Below, in pieces: positions 34,215 to 42,374 of a DNA stretch of 64,000 nucleotides. The DNA is taken from positions 1-64,000 of the forward strand of contig JACQZR010000261.1 in NCBI GenBank assembly GCA_016213775.1. The letters run 5' to 3'. Numbering within the stretch: the stretch's first letter is position 1; each line of letters starts with the position of its first letter. The stretch comes from Acidobacteriota bacterium (GTDB lineage Bacteria; Acidobacteriota; Terriglobia; Bryobacterales; Bryobacteraceae). The notes under the pieces were generated by a model that ran no database searches, was not told the origin of the DNA, and was given only the letters and a program-made list of their open reading frames with translations. Both the position numbers and the translations under genes were made by a program.

Positions 34215-34460
34215 CTAGCGGGATGTCGATTTCTTGCGGGATAGCGGCGCCGGTGACGGAGGCGGATCGTCGCCCCGCATCTCCGCCAAATTGCCTTCCC
34301 ACAACCCCGACCCAAAATGCTTCGCCAATGCCTGCACCTTGCGCATCCGCGTCACTTCCTCCAACGCCTGGTTGATCGCGCCGGAGTAGGTCTTTTGACC
34401 CAAGACCCTGGTGGCTTCGTCCAACAAATCTCCATCTAACACAACATTCGTACGTTTCAT
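34215..34460 (-). CDS. vapB: VapB-type antitoxin
   Basis: This 81-residue antitoxin has a ribbon-helix-helix-like N terminus (KRTNVVLDGDLLDEATRVLG) for DNA binding and autoregulation, a second helix SGAINQALEEV, and a C-terminal basic tail that should wrap the PIN toxin. The start at 34460 fits the family; an in-frame GTG 30 bp upstream is less likely. CATACT lies 6 nt before the start, a weak match to the leaderless-type promoters of the window. Confidence 0.9.
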   Translation of the reverse strand: MKRTNVVLDGDLLDEATRVLGQKTYSGAINQALEEVTRMRKVQALAKHFGSGLWEGNLAEMRGDDPPPSPAPLSRKKSTSR

Positions 34461-34516
34461 GTGTATAGTATGCAGCGTGTGCCGCCCCAATGCAAGCGCT
34501 TTGTCGCCCTATCCCC

Positions 34517-34966
34517 CTAAGTGATCACCCTTATCCCCGCCGGCTTCCTCAGTTGCACCATCAGGTACACAGACGCCGCCAGCAGCAGCGGCGAAGAGTA
34601 GAAGCCGGGCATCGGGCGGCTGAACTGGACCTCGGCAAAGGTCCTCCCAAAGATCGTTCCCAACGTGTGACCCGCGGCGTTGGCGATCATCAACACCGCA
34701 AGCACGTACGCGGCCTTACGCCACCACCCGGAGTTGCGCGCGGCAAACGGAGTCAGCGCCAGCAGCAACAACACCGCAATCACCAGTCCCGACAGCCAGC
34801 CCTCGAAGGTGAACACCGGCATGGGCCACCACCCCAAACGCCGCTGCAGTTCCAATACGGTGGGATTGTAGACGGAGAGGAACCCGGTGAGGGCCTCGTC
34901 CGCAACGTGGAGAGCAATCGCCAGGGCCAGAACCACCCAAGCCCGGCCCCGCGGAGAAGAGAGCAT
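34517..34966 (-). CDS. HXXEE-like membrane protein
   Basis: This 149-residue protein has four hydrophobic segments (about residues 7-24, 53-72, 85-103 and 123-140). HVADE in the first segment, FTFEGWLS before the second and NAAGHTLGTIFG in the third give the H-x-x-[DE]-E, E and N-x-x-x-H residues that characterise small HXXEE membrane proteins of unknown function. It lies upstream of the VapBC genes and downstream of the amidase gene on the same strand. Confidence 0.72.
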   Translation of the reverse strand: MLSSPRGRAWVVLALAIALHVADEALTGFLSVYNPTVLELQRRLGWWPMPVFTFEGWLSGLVIAVLLLLALTPFAARNSGWWRKAAYVLAVLMIANAAGHTLGTIFGRTFAEVQFSRPMPGFYSSPLLLAASVYLMVQLRKPAGIRVIT

Positions 34967-34984
34967 AGAAGGCCTCCTACGGCC

Positions 34985-36685
34985 TCAGCGTACCACTTGG
35001 AGTTTTGTTGGAGGGCTCGTGTTGCCAGAAACGGTCAACGTCAAATCATATTCCCCTTCAGCGATATCGTCCGGCAATTGGATTCGCGCCTCCCACACCC
35101 CTGGCAACTCCGCCACAGCCGCCAATGCGACCTTCGCGCCGATGTTGCTTGACCACGGCGGTGTGCCGCGTCCCACCCCTGTGAGGTAGACATTTACGGT
35201 ATCGCCCGCCCTCGCCGGCCCTTCGGCAAAGAAGATAGCGGGCGCAGATTCCGTCACCCAAATCAAACGCTCGGGCGAAGTGAGTCCGTTGCTGGTGATG
35301 CTGATTCGTGCCGATCCCGTATTCGTCGGCTCGGGCAACACGGCGTTGATTCGTCCTTCTTCGGCCGTCAGAATCGCCGCCTCTCGCCCATTGATGCTAA
35401 CCTTCGCATTCTCCGTAAGCCCTGTCCCGAACACAGAAAACGCAGCCCCTCGTCCCAACGGCCTTTCGTCAAAGGTTGCCGAATTCAGCACACCGTGAAA
35501 ATCGATGCATGGCGGCTCCGGTCCTTCCGCGCCCGATTGCGCCACTTCGATCTTTTGATTGTCGAGCGTCACAAACCCCAGTCGCGCAGCGCCTGGATTG
35601 CTCCGCGGATGCAGCGCCACGTGGTAAGCGCCCAGTTCCACATCGATCCAGTCGCTTTTTCCGTTGATCTTCGAACTGCAACCTTCCGGCAGAGTGTATT
35701 CGACAACCACGGACGCGCCAACACCGGCCGCGCAGAAGTAAGGCCGCGAGACCTCTAGCGGACAATCGCCTTCCGTCAGCGCCCTCGCTTCACGACGCAG
35801 CGCCGGCAGCAGCGTGTACACCCCATTGCCTGGACACTCCGTAGTGCTGGTAGCACGCGCAGACAGCCCGGCGTCACGATGTCCGCTGATCACGTTCAGT
35901 GTCAACCCGCTTGCCGCGTGCACGGCTCTCCCGCCAGGATCGAGCTTCCACCGGAGCGCCTGCGCTACCAGCAGATCCCGCAAAGTCTCCATCGAGGCCG
36001 TTTGCGGCGCAAGAGCCGAGAACGTGCCGAGCATACACACGCCCATCGTTCCGCCGTTCACTCCGGAAAAGTGGGCCCCAAGCACTCCATCGCCGCCGGC
36101 GCGGCCCTCATAGAGCACGCCATTCGGATCAATCAGGTAGTTGTATCCGATGTCGTTCCAACCGTTCCCTCGCACATGAAGAACCCAGATCGACCGCACC
36201 ACTCCCGGCCAGTCCTGCGAAGTGTTTCCGCCGGCGCTGTGGTGCACCACCAGATGGGTCACTGTCGTGTAGGATGGCGCTGATGGCGAGGGGCACGTTT
36301 GGGGCGTACATCCCCACTCCTCTCGCGTCACAACTGGCGGCATCTCCGCCCTGCGCGCTCGCTGTTTAGGACTTACGGCGACAGTCGTGGTTACTCCCGC
36401 ATCAATCAAACCAACCCGGCAGTCACGATCCGTTTCCAGATACCGCTGCAGCTCGCCGAAGTAAACCAGTGCTCCATCGTGCTCGTGAGGAACGGTAATC
36501 CACTCGCTCCATGTGTTCCCATCCGTGGAAGCCCGCGCACGCGCATCCTGCTCGCAATAAAGACCGGCCGCGCGAAACGGCATAGGAGTCCGCGCCGCAT
36601 ACCCACCTATAGCTTGCCATTCGCGGTAGGTGGATTCACCGCTAACCACCCCGGCGATGAGCAATACTAGAGCAACGAGCCGCAT
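34985..36685 (-). CDS. PGRP-type N-acetylmuramoyl-L-alanine amidase with TIGR03437 tail
   Basis: This 566-residue exported protein has a signal peptide (MRLVALVLLIAGVVSGE), an N-terminal beta domain, and a peptidoglycan-recognition/amidase_2 domain at about 117-300. Zinc ligands are H148 (VVHHSAGG), H269 (ISGHRDAG) and C284 (TECPGNG), and the DIGYNYLIDPNGVLYEGR core is intact, so it should cleave peptide stems from peptidoglycan. Residues 310-400 resemble a BACON-like beta domain, and the C terminus is a TIGR03437 module. It lies 9 bp downstream of the subtilase gene. Confidence 0.92.
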   Translation of the reverse strand: MRLVALVLLIAGVVSGESTYREWQAIGGYAARTPMPFRAAGLYCEQDARARASTDGNTWSEWITVPHEHDGALVYFGELQRYLETDRDCRVGLIDAGVTTTVAVSPKQRARRAEMPPVVTREEWGCTPQTCPSPSAPSYTTVTHLVVHHSAGGNTSQDWPGVVRSIWVLHVRGNGWNDIGYNYLIDPNGVLYEGRAGGDGVLGAHFSGVNGGTMGVCMLGTFSALAPQTASMETLRDLLVAQALRWKLDPGGRAVHAASGLTLNVISGHRDAGLSARATSTTECPGNGVYTLLPALRREARALTEGDCPLEVSRPYFCAAGVGASVVVEYTLPEGCSSKINGKSDWIDVELGAYHVALHPRSNPGAARLGFVTLDNQKIEVAQSGAEGPEPPCIDFHGVLNSATFDERPLGRGAAFSVFGTGLTENAKVSINGREAAILTAEEGRINAVLPEPTNTGSARISITSNGLTSPERLIWVTESAPAIFFAEGPARAGDTVNVYLTGVGRGTPPWSSNIGAKVALAAVAELPGVWEARIQLPDDIAEGEYDLTLTVSGNTSPPTKLQVVR

Positions 36686-36694
36686 CCTTCCATC

Positions 36695-38110
36695 CTAACC
36701 TCTGGCGTCGATCAGGAGCACCGAGTTGTAGCCTCCGTGCTGATCCGGAATCCGCCGGGGATTGGCCGGATCTTCCATCCAGCGGTGATCCACGAGGAAT
36801 TTGTAGATATAACGTCCCGGCCGCAAATGAGGCGCGAAGGCTCTCCACAAGCCCGGCCGCAGTTGCCGCGCCACGATCCCACTCACCCAACCGTTCCAGC
36901 TCCCAAAGACCTCCACCAGCGTCGCCGAATTGTGCCGCAACAGGAACATCGTCCCCTGCGGCGTCAGACAGGGCGATGGCGAGAAGCCTTCCATTACTCC
37001 GCCCTTGGCGCGTAAGGCCTGTGACACAGCCTGCCCCGAGTCAATTGCGCCCAGACCCTGTTGTTCCGCTGGCGCTCCCGATATCCTGCTGCACGCCTGA
37101 GCCAGGCACTGCCGCACCAACTGCGGCGTCAGCGACGGATTCGCCTCCAACATGCACGCCACCGTCGAGGATACGATCGGAGCGGCGAAGCTTGTCCCTT
37201 CCACCATCTTGTAGTGCGGTGTGATCAGCTTCTTCTCCTGAATCAGCGACTCTATTTCGGGTTTGCGTGCCGCCCGGCGCTCGAACAGTTCCTTCGCCTC
37301 GGCGTGATCAGCGGTACCCGGCAGGATCGGGCCCACCACCGAAATCGATGGCGCCACAAGTTCCGGCTTTAAAGACCCGATGATCGACTCGCCGTAGTTG
37401 GAATGCCAGACCAGTCTCCGCGAGCGGTCCAGCGTGTTTTGCTCATCCAACCCCCCCACGGTAATCGCGTCCGGACACGTGGCGGGAGGAAGCAGCCGCC
37501 GCACGCCGTCATTGCCGGAAGCGGCAACCACCACCGCCCCGCGATGTACCAGCTCTGTCACTGCGCGGTCAATCGGATTCTTGGGCGAACCCGGTTCGTC
37601 ACCAGCCACTGAAAGGTTCACCACCCGCACCCGCAGCCGCGCGGCATGCACTGCCAGCCATCGCTGTGCCCTCAAAATCGCGCCGTCCCGTATCCGTCCG
37701 GTCGGCTCCGCTACCTGGATGAGCACCACTCCAGCCTCGCTCGCCAATCCGCGGTACAAACCCTGGCTGCTTTTTCCGTTTCCAGCCGCAACCACACTGG
37801 TCATCGTCCCGTGCCACTGCGTGGGATGGCCTTCCTCCCAACCGGGCCAACGCGGCTGCTCGGACGCCGAAAAGAACCGTGCCTGGACCGGTTCCCCGGT
37901 TGCATCCACCCACGCCCGGATACGGTTCACCGGCTCCGTCAAATCCCGATGCGGATAGAAGCCCGAGTCCACCATGGCGATGGTCACATCGCGCCCCAAG
38001 TGATACGGATCCGCATGCATCCGCAATGGCGTTGGTAACGCATCCATCGCGGAAACATCCGGGCTGGGCCCGAGTTGACGTAAGGCGTCTGGCAAGGCGT
38101 GAAAAACCAA
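36695..38110 (-). CDS. Subtilisin-family (S8) protease with glycogen-binding-like C-terminal domain
   Basis: This protease of about 471 residues has the catalytic triad Asp48 (AMVDSGFYPH), His100 (HGTMTSVVAAG) and Ser307 (EGTSFAAPIV), with the oxyanion Asn200. Residues about 390-470 (TLVEVFGSWNGW, then RPGRYIYKFLVDHRWMEDP) read as an AMPK-type/CBM48 glycan-binding domain. No signal peptide is visible. The start is uncertain: the open frame begins at TTG 38110 and the first in-frame ATG is at 38047. It is probably co-transcribed with the amidase gene. Confidence 0.88.
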   Translation of the reverse strand: MVFHALPDALRQLGPSPDVSAMDALPTPLRMHADPYHLGRDVTIAMVDSGFYPHRDLTEPVNRIRAWVDATGEPVQARFFSASEQPRWPGWEEGHPTQWHGTMTSVVAAGNGKSSQGLYRGLASEAGVVLIQVAEPTGRIRDGAILRAQRWLAVHAARLRVRVVNLSVAGDEPGSPKNPIDRAVTELVHRGAVVVAASGNDGVRRLLPPATCPDAITVGGLDEQNTLDRSRRLVWHSNYGESIIGSLKPELVAPSISVVGPILPGTADHAEAKELFERRAARKPEIESLIQEKKLITPHYKMVEGTSFAAPIVSSTVACMLEANPSLTPQLVRQCLAQACSRISGAPAEQQGLGAIDSGQAVSQALRAKGGVMEGFSPSPCLTPQGTMFLLRHNSATLVEVFGSWNGWVSGIVARQLRPGLWRAFAPHLRPGRYIYKFLVDHRWMEDPANPRRIPDQHGGYNSVLLIDARG

Positions 38111-38178
38111 ACGCCGCGCAGGAGACTGGGCTGACCAGCTCCAACGCGGCGTGCTGAATTCTCAGAAGCGGGAGAAGA

Positions 38179-38319
38179 CTAGCGAACTTCCTTCTTCTTT
38201 TCCTTCTTCTTTTTCTTTTCCTTCTTCTCTTCCTTCTTCTCGTTGGTGGCGCCGAACGTGGCAGCGGCAGTGCCGACGAGCAGTGTGAGGCCGAGCATGA
38301 TGCTCATGAGTTTCTTCAT
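38179..38319 (-). CDS. Tiny exported peptide with Lys/Glu-rich tail
   Basis: This 46-codon gene encodes MKKLMSIMLGLTLLVGTAAA, a clear signal peptide, then a mature tail of about 22 residues made almost wholly of Lys and Glu. AGGAG lies 13 nt upstream of ATG 38319, supporting translation. The tail would be a short charged, probably disordered peptide outside the cytoplasm. I have seen similar short signal-peptide plus Lys-rich genes in acidobacteria, but know of no function. It lies upstream of the subtilase gene on the same strand. Confidence 0.75.
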   Translation of the reverse strand: MKKLMSIMLGLTLLVGTAAATFGATNEKKEEKKEKKKKKEKKKEVR

Positions 38320-38576
38320 GTTGAGTGGCTATCTCCTGGTGGAATTATGACGACTGGAATCGTCTTCGAAACAATAATCTCACACCCCACATGAACCCGC
38401 CCTTAAGAGCCAATTAAAATTCCTTCATTCCACTCTATTCCGTCGAGTGTAGGTGGGTACCGAGCCCCATCACCGTCGATTGAATTTTTTTTCTCCTTCA
38501 ACATCAATGAGATGCGAATTCTGTTCGAGGGTGTGCTGCGCGTCCGCCTGAGAATCTTCAATCAGAGAGAATCCTT
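38320..38576. other. AT-rich divergent promoter region
   Basis: This 257-bp spacer between the tiny peptide gene and the divergent ClpB-like gene is AT-richer than its surroundings. It holds a small hairpin (GACGA/TCGTC at 38349-38364), a CATAAT box on the minus strand at 38343-38348 and an eight-T run near 38485. No gene was seen. It probably carries the promoters of both neighbours. Confidence 0.5.
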
Positions 38577-39638
38577 ATGCGACCCCTCACCCAGACCCCT
38601 CGCAATCGAAAAGCCGCCGCCGAGCCGGCTGACCTGCTTGCCACTCTTTCTGAAAGAATCATTGGACAGCAATCCTCCCTTCAATCGATCGTTCCTTATG
38701 TGCAGATGTACGAGGCCGGCCTCGCACCGGAAGGCCGTCCCGTCGGCATCTTCCTGCTGCTCGGCCCCACCGGCACGGGAAAAACGAAAACTGTCGAAGC
38801 GCTCGCTGAAGCCATCCATGGCAGTGAGCGGAACCTGCTCCGTATCGATTGCGGTGAGTTCCAGCTCGATCATGAAGTGGCGAAGCTGATCGGCGCGCCT
38901 CCCGGATACCTGGGCCACCGCGAGACAACCCCGCTGTTGACGCAGCAGAAGTTGAATGCGGTCACCAGCGAGCGTTCGAACTTGTCCATCGTTCTCTTTG
39001 ACGAAATCGAAAAAGCGGCTCCCTCGCTCAACCGGCTGCTCCTCGGCGTGCTCGACAAAGCCACCCTGCGGCTGGGCGACAACACCACCGTCAATTTCGA
39101 GCGCAGCCTGGTTTTCCTGACGTCGAACCTTGGAGCTCGCGGCATGTCCAGAGAGCTGCGCCCGGAATTCGGCTTCGATTCGCTGGTGGACCACGGGCCG
39201 CGCAAGAATATGAAACGGAAACTCGAAAGTATCGCACTCACGGCAGTGAAGAAGCGGTTCTCTCCCGAGTTTGTCAACCGCATTGATGTCATCAACACCT
39301 ATCAGCCGTTGGACGCCGGCGCGCTCAACCGCATCCTCGACCACTTGCTGGAGGAGTTCCGCCGGCACGTGTTGCTACGCATGGGGCCGCGAGCCTTCAA
39401 CATCGAGTTGTCAAAAGGCGCCCGTGAGTTTCTCATGAAACGAGGAACCAGCTCCGAGTACGGTGCCCGCGAGCTGAAACGGACTGTCCATCGCAATCTG
39501 ATTCAGCCGATCGCCGCGATGGTGGCCAAGGGCCAGGTGGGGCCGGGAGCCGTAATCTGCGTGCGGGGACGCGAATCCTCCGATTCGTTGGCGATGGAGT
39601 GTCTGTCGCTGATGGATGAGGACGAGCTCGCTGCCTAA
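38577..39638 (+). CDS. Single-ring AAA+ ATPase resembling the ClpB/ClpA D2 domain
   Basis: This 353-residue ATPase corresponds to only the second ring of Clp/Hsp100 unfoldases. It has Walker A GPTGTGKT (63-70), a pore loop GAPPGYLGH (107-115), Walker B SIVLFDEIEK (137-146), arginine finger in FSPEFVNRID (Arg235), and a C-terminal small domain with sensor-2 SSEYGARELKR. There is no N-terminal domain, D1 ring or coiled-coil middle domain, and no IGF/L loop that I can identify for ClpP docking. It may act as a stand-alone remodeller. Its stop codon interlocks with that of the convergent lytic transglycosylase gene. Confidence 0.88.
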   Translation: MRPLTQTPRNRKAAAEPADLLATLSERIIGQQSSLQSIVPYVQMYEAGLAPEGRPVGIFLLLGPTGTGKTKTVEALAEAIHGSERNLLRIDCGEFQLDHEVAKLIGAPPGYLGHRETTPLLTQQKLNAVTSERSNLSIVLFDEIEKAAPSLNRLLLGVLDKATLRLGDNTTVNFERSLVFLTSNLGARGMSRELRPEFGFDSLVDHGPRKNMKRKLESIALTAVKKRFSPEFVNRIDVINTYQPLDAGALNRILDHLLEEFRRHVLLRMGPRAFNIELSKGAREFLMKRGTSSEYGARELKRTVHRNLIQPIAAMVAKGQVGPGAVICVRGRESSDSLAMECLSLMDEDELAA

Positions 39639-40324
39639 TTCCTCGCCGCAGGCGCCGGCGGTAGGGTCTTACGATAGGCCTCCACGATGCGGTTCACGTA
39701 ATTCTGGGTTTCCGCGTACGGGGGAACCCCGTTGAACCTCTGAACCGCTCCCGGCCCGGCGTTGTAAGCCGCCAGAGCACGCCGGACCTGATCAGGATAC
39801 CCCTGATATTGCACCAGCAGATCGCGAAGCAGCCGCGCGCCGGCTTCCACGTTCTGCGCCGGATCATGCGGATCGGCGTCCAATGCGGCCGCTGTTCCCG
39901 GCATGAGCTGCATAATGCCGATCGCGCCTTTGCTCGACACGGCATCCTGTCTGTAGCCCGATTCCTGCCGGGCGACGAGATGCAGGAAAGAAGGGGGCAG
40001 GCCGTTGTTTACCGCGGCCTGCTCCACAAGTTCTTTAGGATCGATTTGTTTGCGAGGCTGCTGAACAGGCTCCTGAATAAGGGGAGCCGCCGCCGCGGAT
40101 TCGGGCTTAGAGGGCGGTAGCGGCACATAGTCCTCCGGATCGATGGTGACGACGGAGGAGGCGGGCAGCTCGATGTATCCGTCGGCGGAGGTATACAGAC
40201 GGATCATCGAGCCTGCCCGCTCATGGCGGTCAATCTTCATTCGAAATCCGCTCTCGAGCACGGCAAACTCGCCGCCCCAGACCCGCGAGCACAGAATCCC
40301 CGTTAATAGCGCCAATCGCTTCAT
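39635..40324 (-). CDS. Lytic transglycosylase (SLT domain)
   Basis: This 229-residue exported enzyme has a signal peptide, a spacer with a Pro-rich stretch, and a C-terminal SLT/goose-lysozyme-like domain. The catalytic Glu121 lies in HLVARQESGYRQDAVSSKG, followed by AIGIMQLMPGTA and the LAAYNAGPGAV motif. It should cleave peptidoglycan glycan strands with formation of 1,6-anhydro ends. The start is ATG 40324; upstream in-frame sequence overlaps the esterase gene in another frame. Confidence 0.92.
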   Translation of the reverse strand: MKRLALLTGILCSRVWGGEFAVLESGFRMKIDRHERAGSMIRLYTSADGYIELPASSVVTIDPEDYVPLPPSKPESAAAAPLIQEPVQQPRKQIDPKELVEQAAVNNGLPPSFLHLVARQESGYRQDAVSSKGAIGIMQLMPGTAAALDADPHDPAQNVEAGARLLRDLLVQYQGYPDQVRRALAAYNAGPGAVQRFNGVPPYAETQNYVNRIVEAYRKTLPPAPAARN

Positions 40325-40376
40325 GCTGACACTCAGTTTGACGTTTCTACCCCGCAAAGCGTGCAATTCCCTCGGA

Positions 40377-41240
40377 TTACGGCAGCCACCCGTGCACCCG
40401 CATCCACTGTTCCAGCCGCGCAGGCCACGTCGACAGCACCGGGTCCTTCTGCGCCAGACCCACCCCGTGCGGCCCTTTCTCGTAGATGTGCATTTCCGCC
40501 GAAACTCCCACCTTGCGCAACGCCAGGTAGAACAGAATGCTGTTCTGCGGCGGCACACCCTTGTCCTCGGTGGTATGGAACAGGAACGTCGGCGGAGTAC
40601 GCGCAGTCACCTGCAGTTCGTTCGACAACGATTCGACGAGCTTCGCATCCGGATTCGGCCCGAGCAGATTGTCGCGAGATCCCTTATGAACATACTCGGT
40701 GGTGAACGAAATTACTGGATAAGAAAGAATGGCGAAATCGGGGCGCGTGCTCACACGGTCCGTGGGATCCGCCGCGTCCGCCCTCCCTTCTTCGAAATGC
40801 GTCGCCGCAGTCGACGCCAGGTGACCACCGGCCGAAAAGCCCCAGACACCGATCCGGTCCGGCTTCACGCCCAACTCCGGCGCCTGCGAACGAACCATCC
40901 GCACAGCCCGGTGAACATCATTCATCATCGACGGGTGATGATACCGCGGCCCCAGCCGGTATTTCAGTAGGAACGCCGACACGCCGCGCGCGTTCAACCA
41001 CTCGGCGATCTGCTTGCCCTCGTGATCCGTGGCGAGATTCCGATATCCGCCGCCAGGGCACACCACAACGGCGGTGCCATTCGCCTTCGCCTTATCGGCA
41101 AGATAGTAGGTGAGGGACGGCTTGTCGGCGTCGGTATCGCCCACCGCATTGGGAGCACCCTTGGGGTACAGCAAATCGGTCCTCATTTGCGCCATCAGAA
41201 GGGCCGCCGCCAAAACGAAGCCAATTACGAAACGCAGCAT
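40377..41240 (-). CDS. Exported alpha/beta-hydrolase (acetylesterase-like)
   Basis: This 287-residue protein has a signal peptide and an esterase fold: oxyanion region CPGGGYRNLA, nucleophile Ser136 in GFSAGGHLAS, acid Asp in HTTEDKGVPP and His in KGPHGVGLAQ. It resembles the xylan/acetyl-esterase-like enzymes with the BD-FAE/AXE-like fold and should deacylate sugars or similar esters in the periplasm. It starts at ATG 41240, six bases after TACAAT. Confidence 0.9.
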   Translation of the reverse strand: MLRFVIGFVLAAALLMAQMRTDLLYPKGAPNAVGDTDADKPSLTYYLADKAKANGTAVVVCPGGGYRNLATDHEGKQIAEWLNARGVSAFLLKYRLGPRYHHPSMMNDVHRAVRMVRSQAPELGVKPDRIGVWGFSAGGHLASTAATHFEEGRADAADPTDRVSTRPDFAILSYPVISFTTEYVHKGSRDNLLGPNPDAKLVESLSNELQVTARTPPTFLFHTTEDKGVPPQNSILFYLALRKVGVSAEMHIYEKGPHGVGLAQKDPVLSTWPARLEQWMRVHGWLP

Positions 41241-41246
41241 CGCTTC

Positions 41247-41252
41247 ATTGTA
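41247..41252 (-). promoter_or_regulatory. -10 box TACAAT, 6 nt before the esterase gene
   Basis: TACAAT is followed by GAAGCG and ATG 41240 on the minus strand, with no Shine-Dalgarno sequence. It fits the leaderless pattern. Confidence 0.5.
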
Positions 41253-41261
41253 TCTGCGTGC

Positions 41262-42374
41262 CTACCAGGCCTGCCGGTAGAGCATCAACAAATCGTCCAC
41301 AGAGCAAGGCCGCGGATTCGACAAGTGGCAGCCGTCTTCAATCGCCTTCCCCGCCAGCATCGGCAGCGAATCTTCCGGAATGCCGTAGTCCCGCAGCCGC
41401 AGGGCAATTCTGCACAGCCCGTTCAACTCCCTTGTCCGCTCGATCAGATCCGCCACTCCGGCCTGGCGCGCCAGCGTCGCCAACCGCTCCCGGCTCGCCT
41501 CGCGATTGAACTCCAGCACGTAGGGCAGCAGCACCGCGTTCGCAGTCCCGTGATGCATACCAAACTCACTCGACAGCGGATGGGCCAGAGAGTGCGTTGC
41601 GCCCAGGCCCTTCTGGAACGCGATGGCGCCCATCATCGACGACATCATCATTAACCCGCGCGCTTCCACATTGCGCGGATTGTCCATCACCAGGGGCAGG
41701 TTTTCCGACGCCAGCCGCGTCCCTTCCAGCGCAATCGCATCGCACAGCGGATGGAAGCCCTTAGCGAGGTAGCTTTCCACGTTGTGCGTGTAGGCGTCCA
41801 TGCCGGTACCGGCTGTCACACCGGGCGGCAGATCAATCGTCAACTCGGGATCGTTCAACGCCACCGACGGGATGAGAAAAGGGCTGAAGATCACGGTCTT
41901 GCGATTCGTCTTCGCGATTGTGATCACTGTGGACCGGCCGACTTCACTGCCCGTCCCCGCCGTAGTCGCAATGGCGATAAACGGAGGCACATCCGCCGAC
42001 ACTTTCTTCCATCCGTCGATCAGGTCGTCGTATTCGGCGAGCGGCAGATCATGCGTGGCCTTTAACCGGATCGCCTTCGCGGCATCCAGCGGCGACCCGC
42101 CACCCAAGCCGATCACGCTATCGCAGCCCTGCTCCTTGTAGAACGCCGTCCCTTCGAGTACGTTCTTCTCGGTGGGGTTCGGATCAACGCCCGTGTACAA
42201 CACCGAGCCCGGTGCGTAGCGCTGCACGCGCTCCAGCACGGCGGTCTTCGCCAATCCCGCATCAGTCACCAGCAGTGGCCGCTTCATGCCGCGCGCAGCC
42301 ATCTCTTCGGGCAGCCGTTCAATCGCTCCCGGTCCAAACACAATCCTGGTAGGAAAAGAAAAGTTCGAGATCAT
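41262..42374 (-). CDS. Iron-containing alcohol dehydrogenase
   Basis: This 370-residue enzyme belongs to the group III (Fe-ADH) family and should interconvert an alcohol and an aldehyde with NAD(P). The cofactor site reads VIGLGGGSPLDAAKAI (about residues 88-103), and metal ligands are in GTGMDAYTHNVESY, GLGATHSLAHPLS and GMHHGTANAVLLP. It overlaps the glutamine-synthetase-like gene by 4 bp, so it is part of the permease operon and probably handles an aldehyde or alcohol from amine breakdown. Confidence 0.93.
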   Translation of the reverse strand: MISNFSFPTRIVFGPGAIERLPEEMAARGMKRPLLVTDAGLAKTAVLERVQRYAPGSVLYTGVDPNPTEKNVLEGTAFYKEQGCDSVIGLGGGSPLDAAKAIRLKATHDLPLAEYDDLIDGWKKVSADVPPFIAIATTAGTGSEVGRSTVITIAKTNRKTVIFSPFLIPSVALNDPELTIDLPPGVTAGTGMDAYTHNVESYLAKGFHPLCDAIALEGTRLASENLPLVMDNPRNVEARGLMMMSSMMGAIAFQKGLGATHSLAHPLSSEFGMHHGTANAVLLPYVLEFNREASRERLATLARQAGVADLIERTRELNGLCRIALRLRDYGIPEDSLPMLAGKAIEDGCHLSNPRPCSVDDLLMLYRQAW

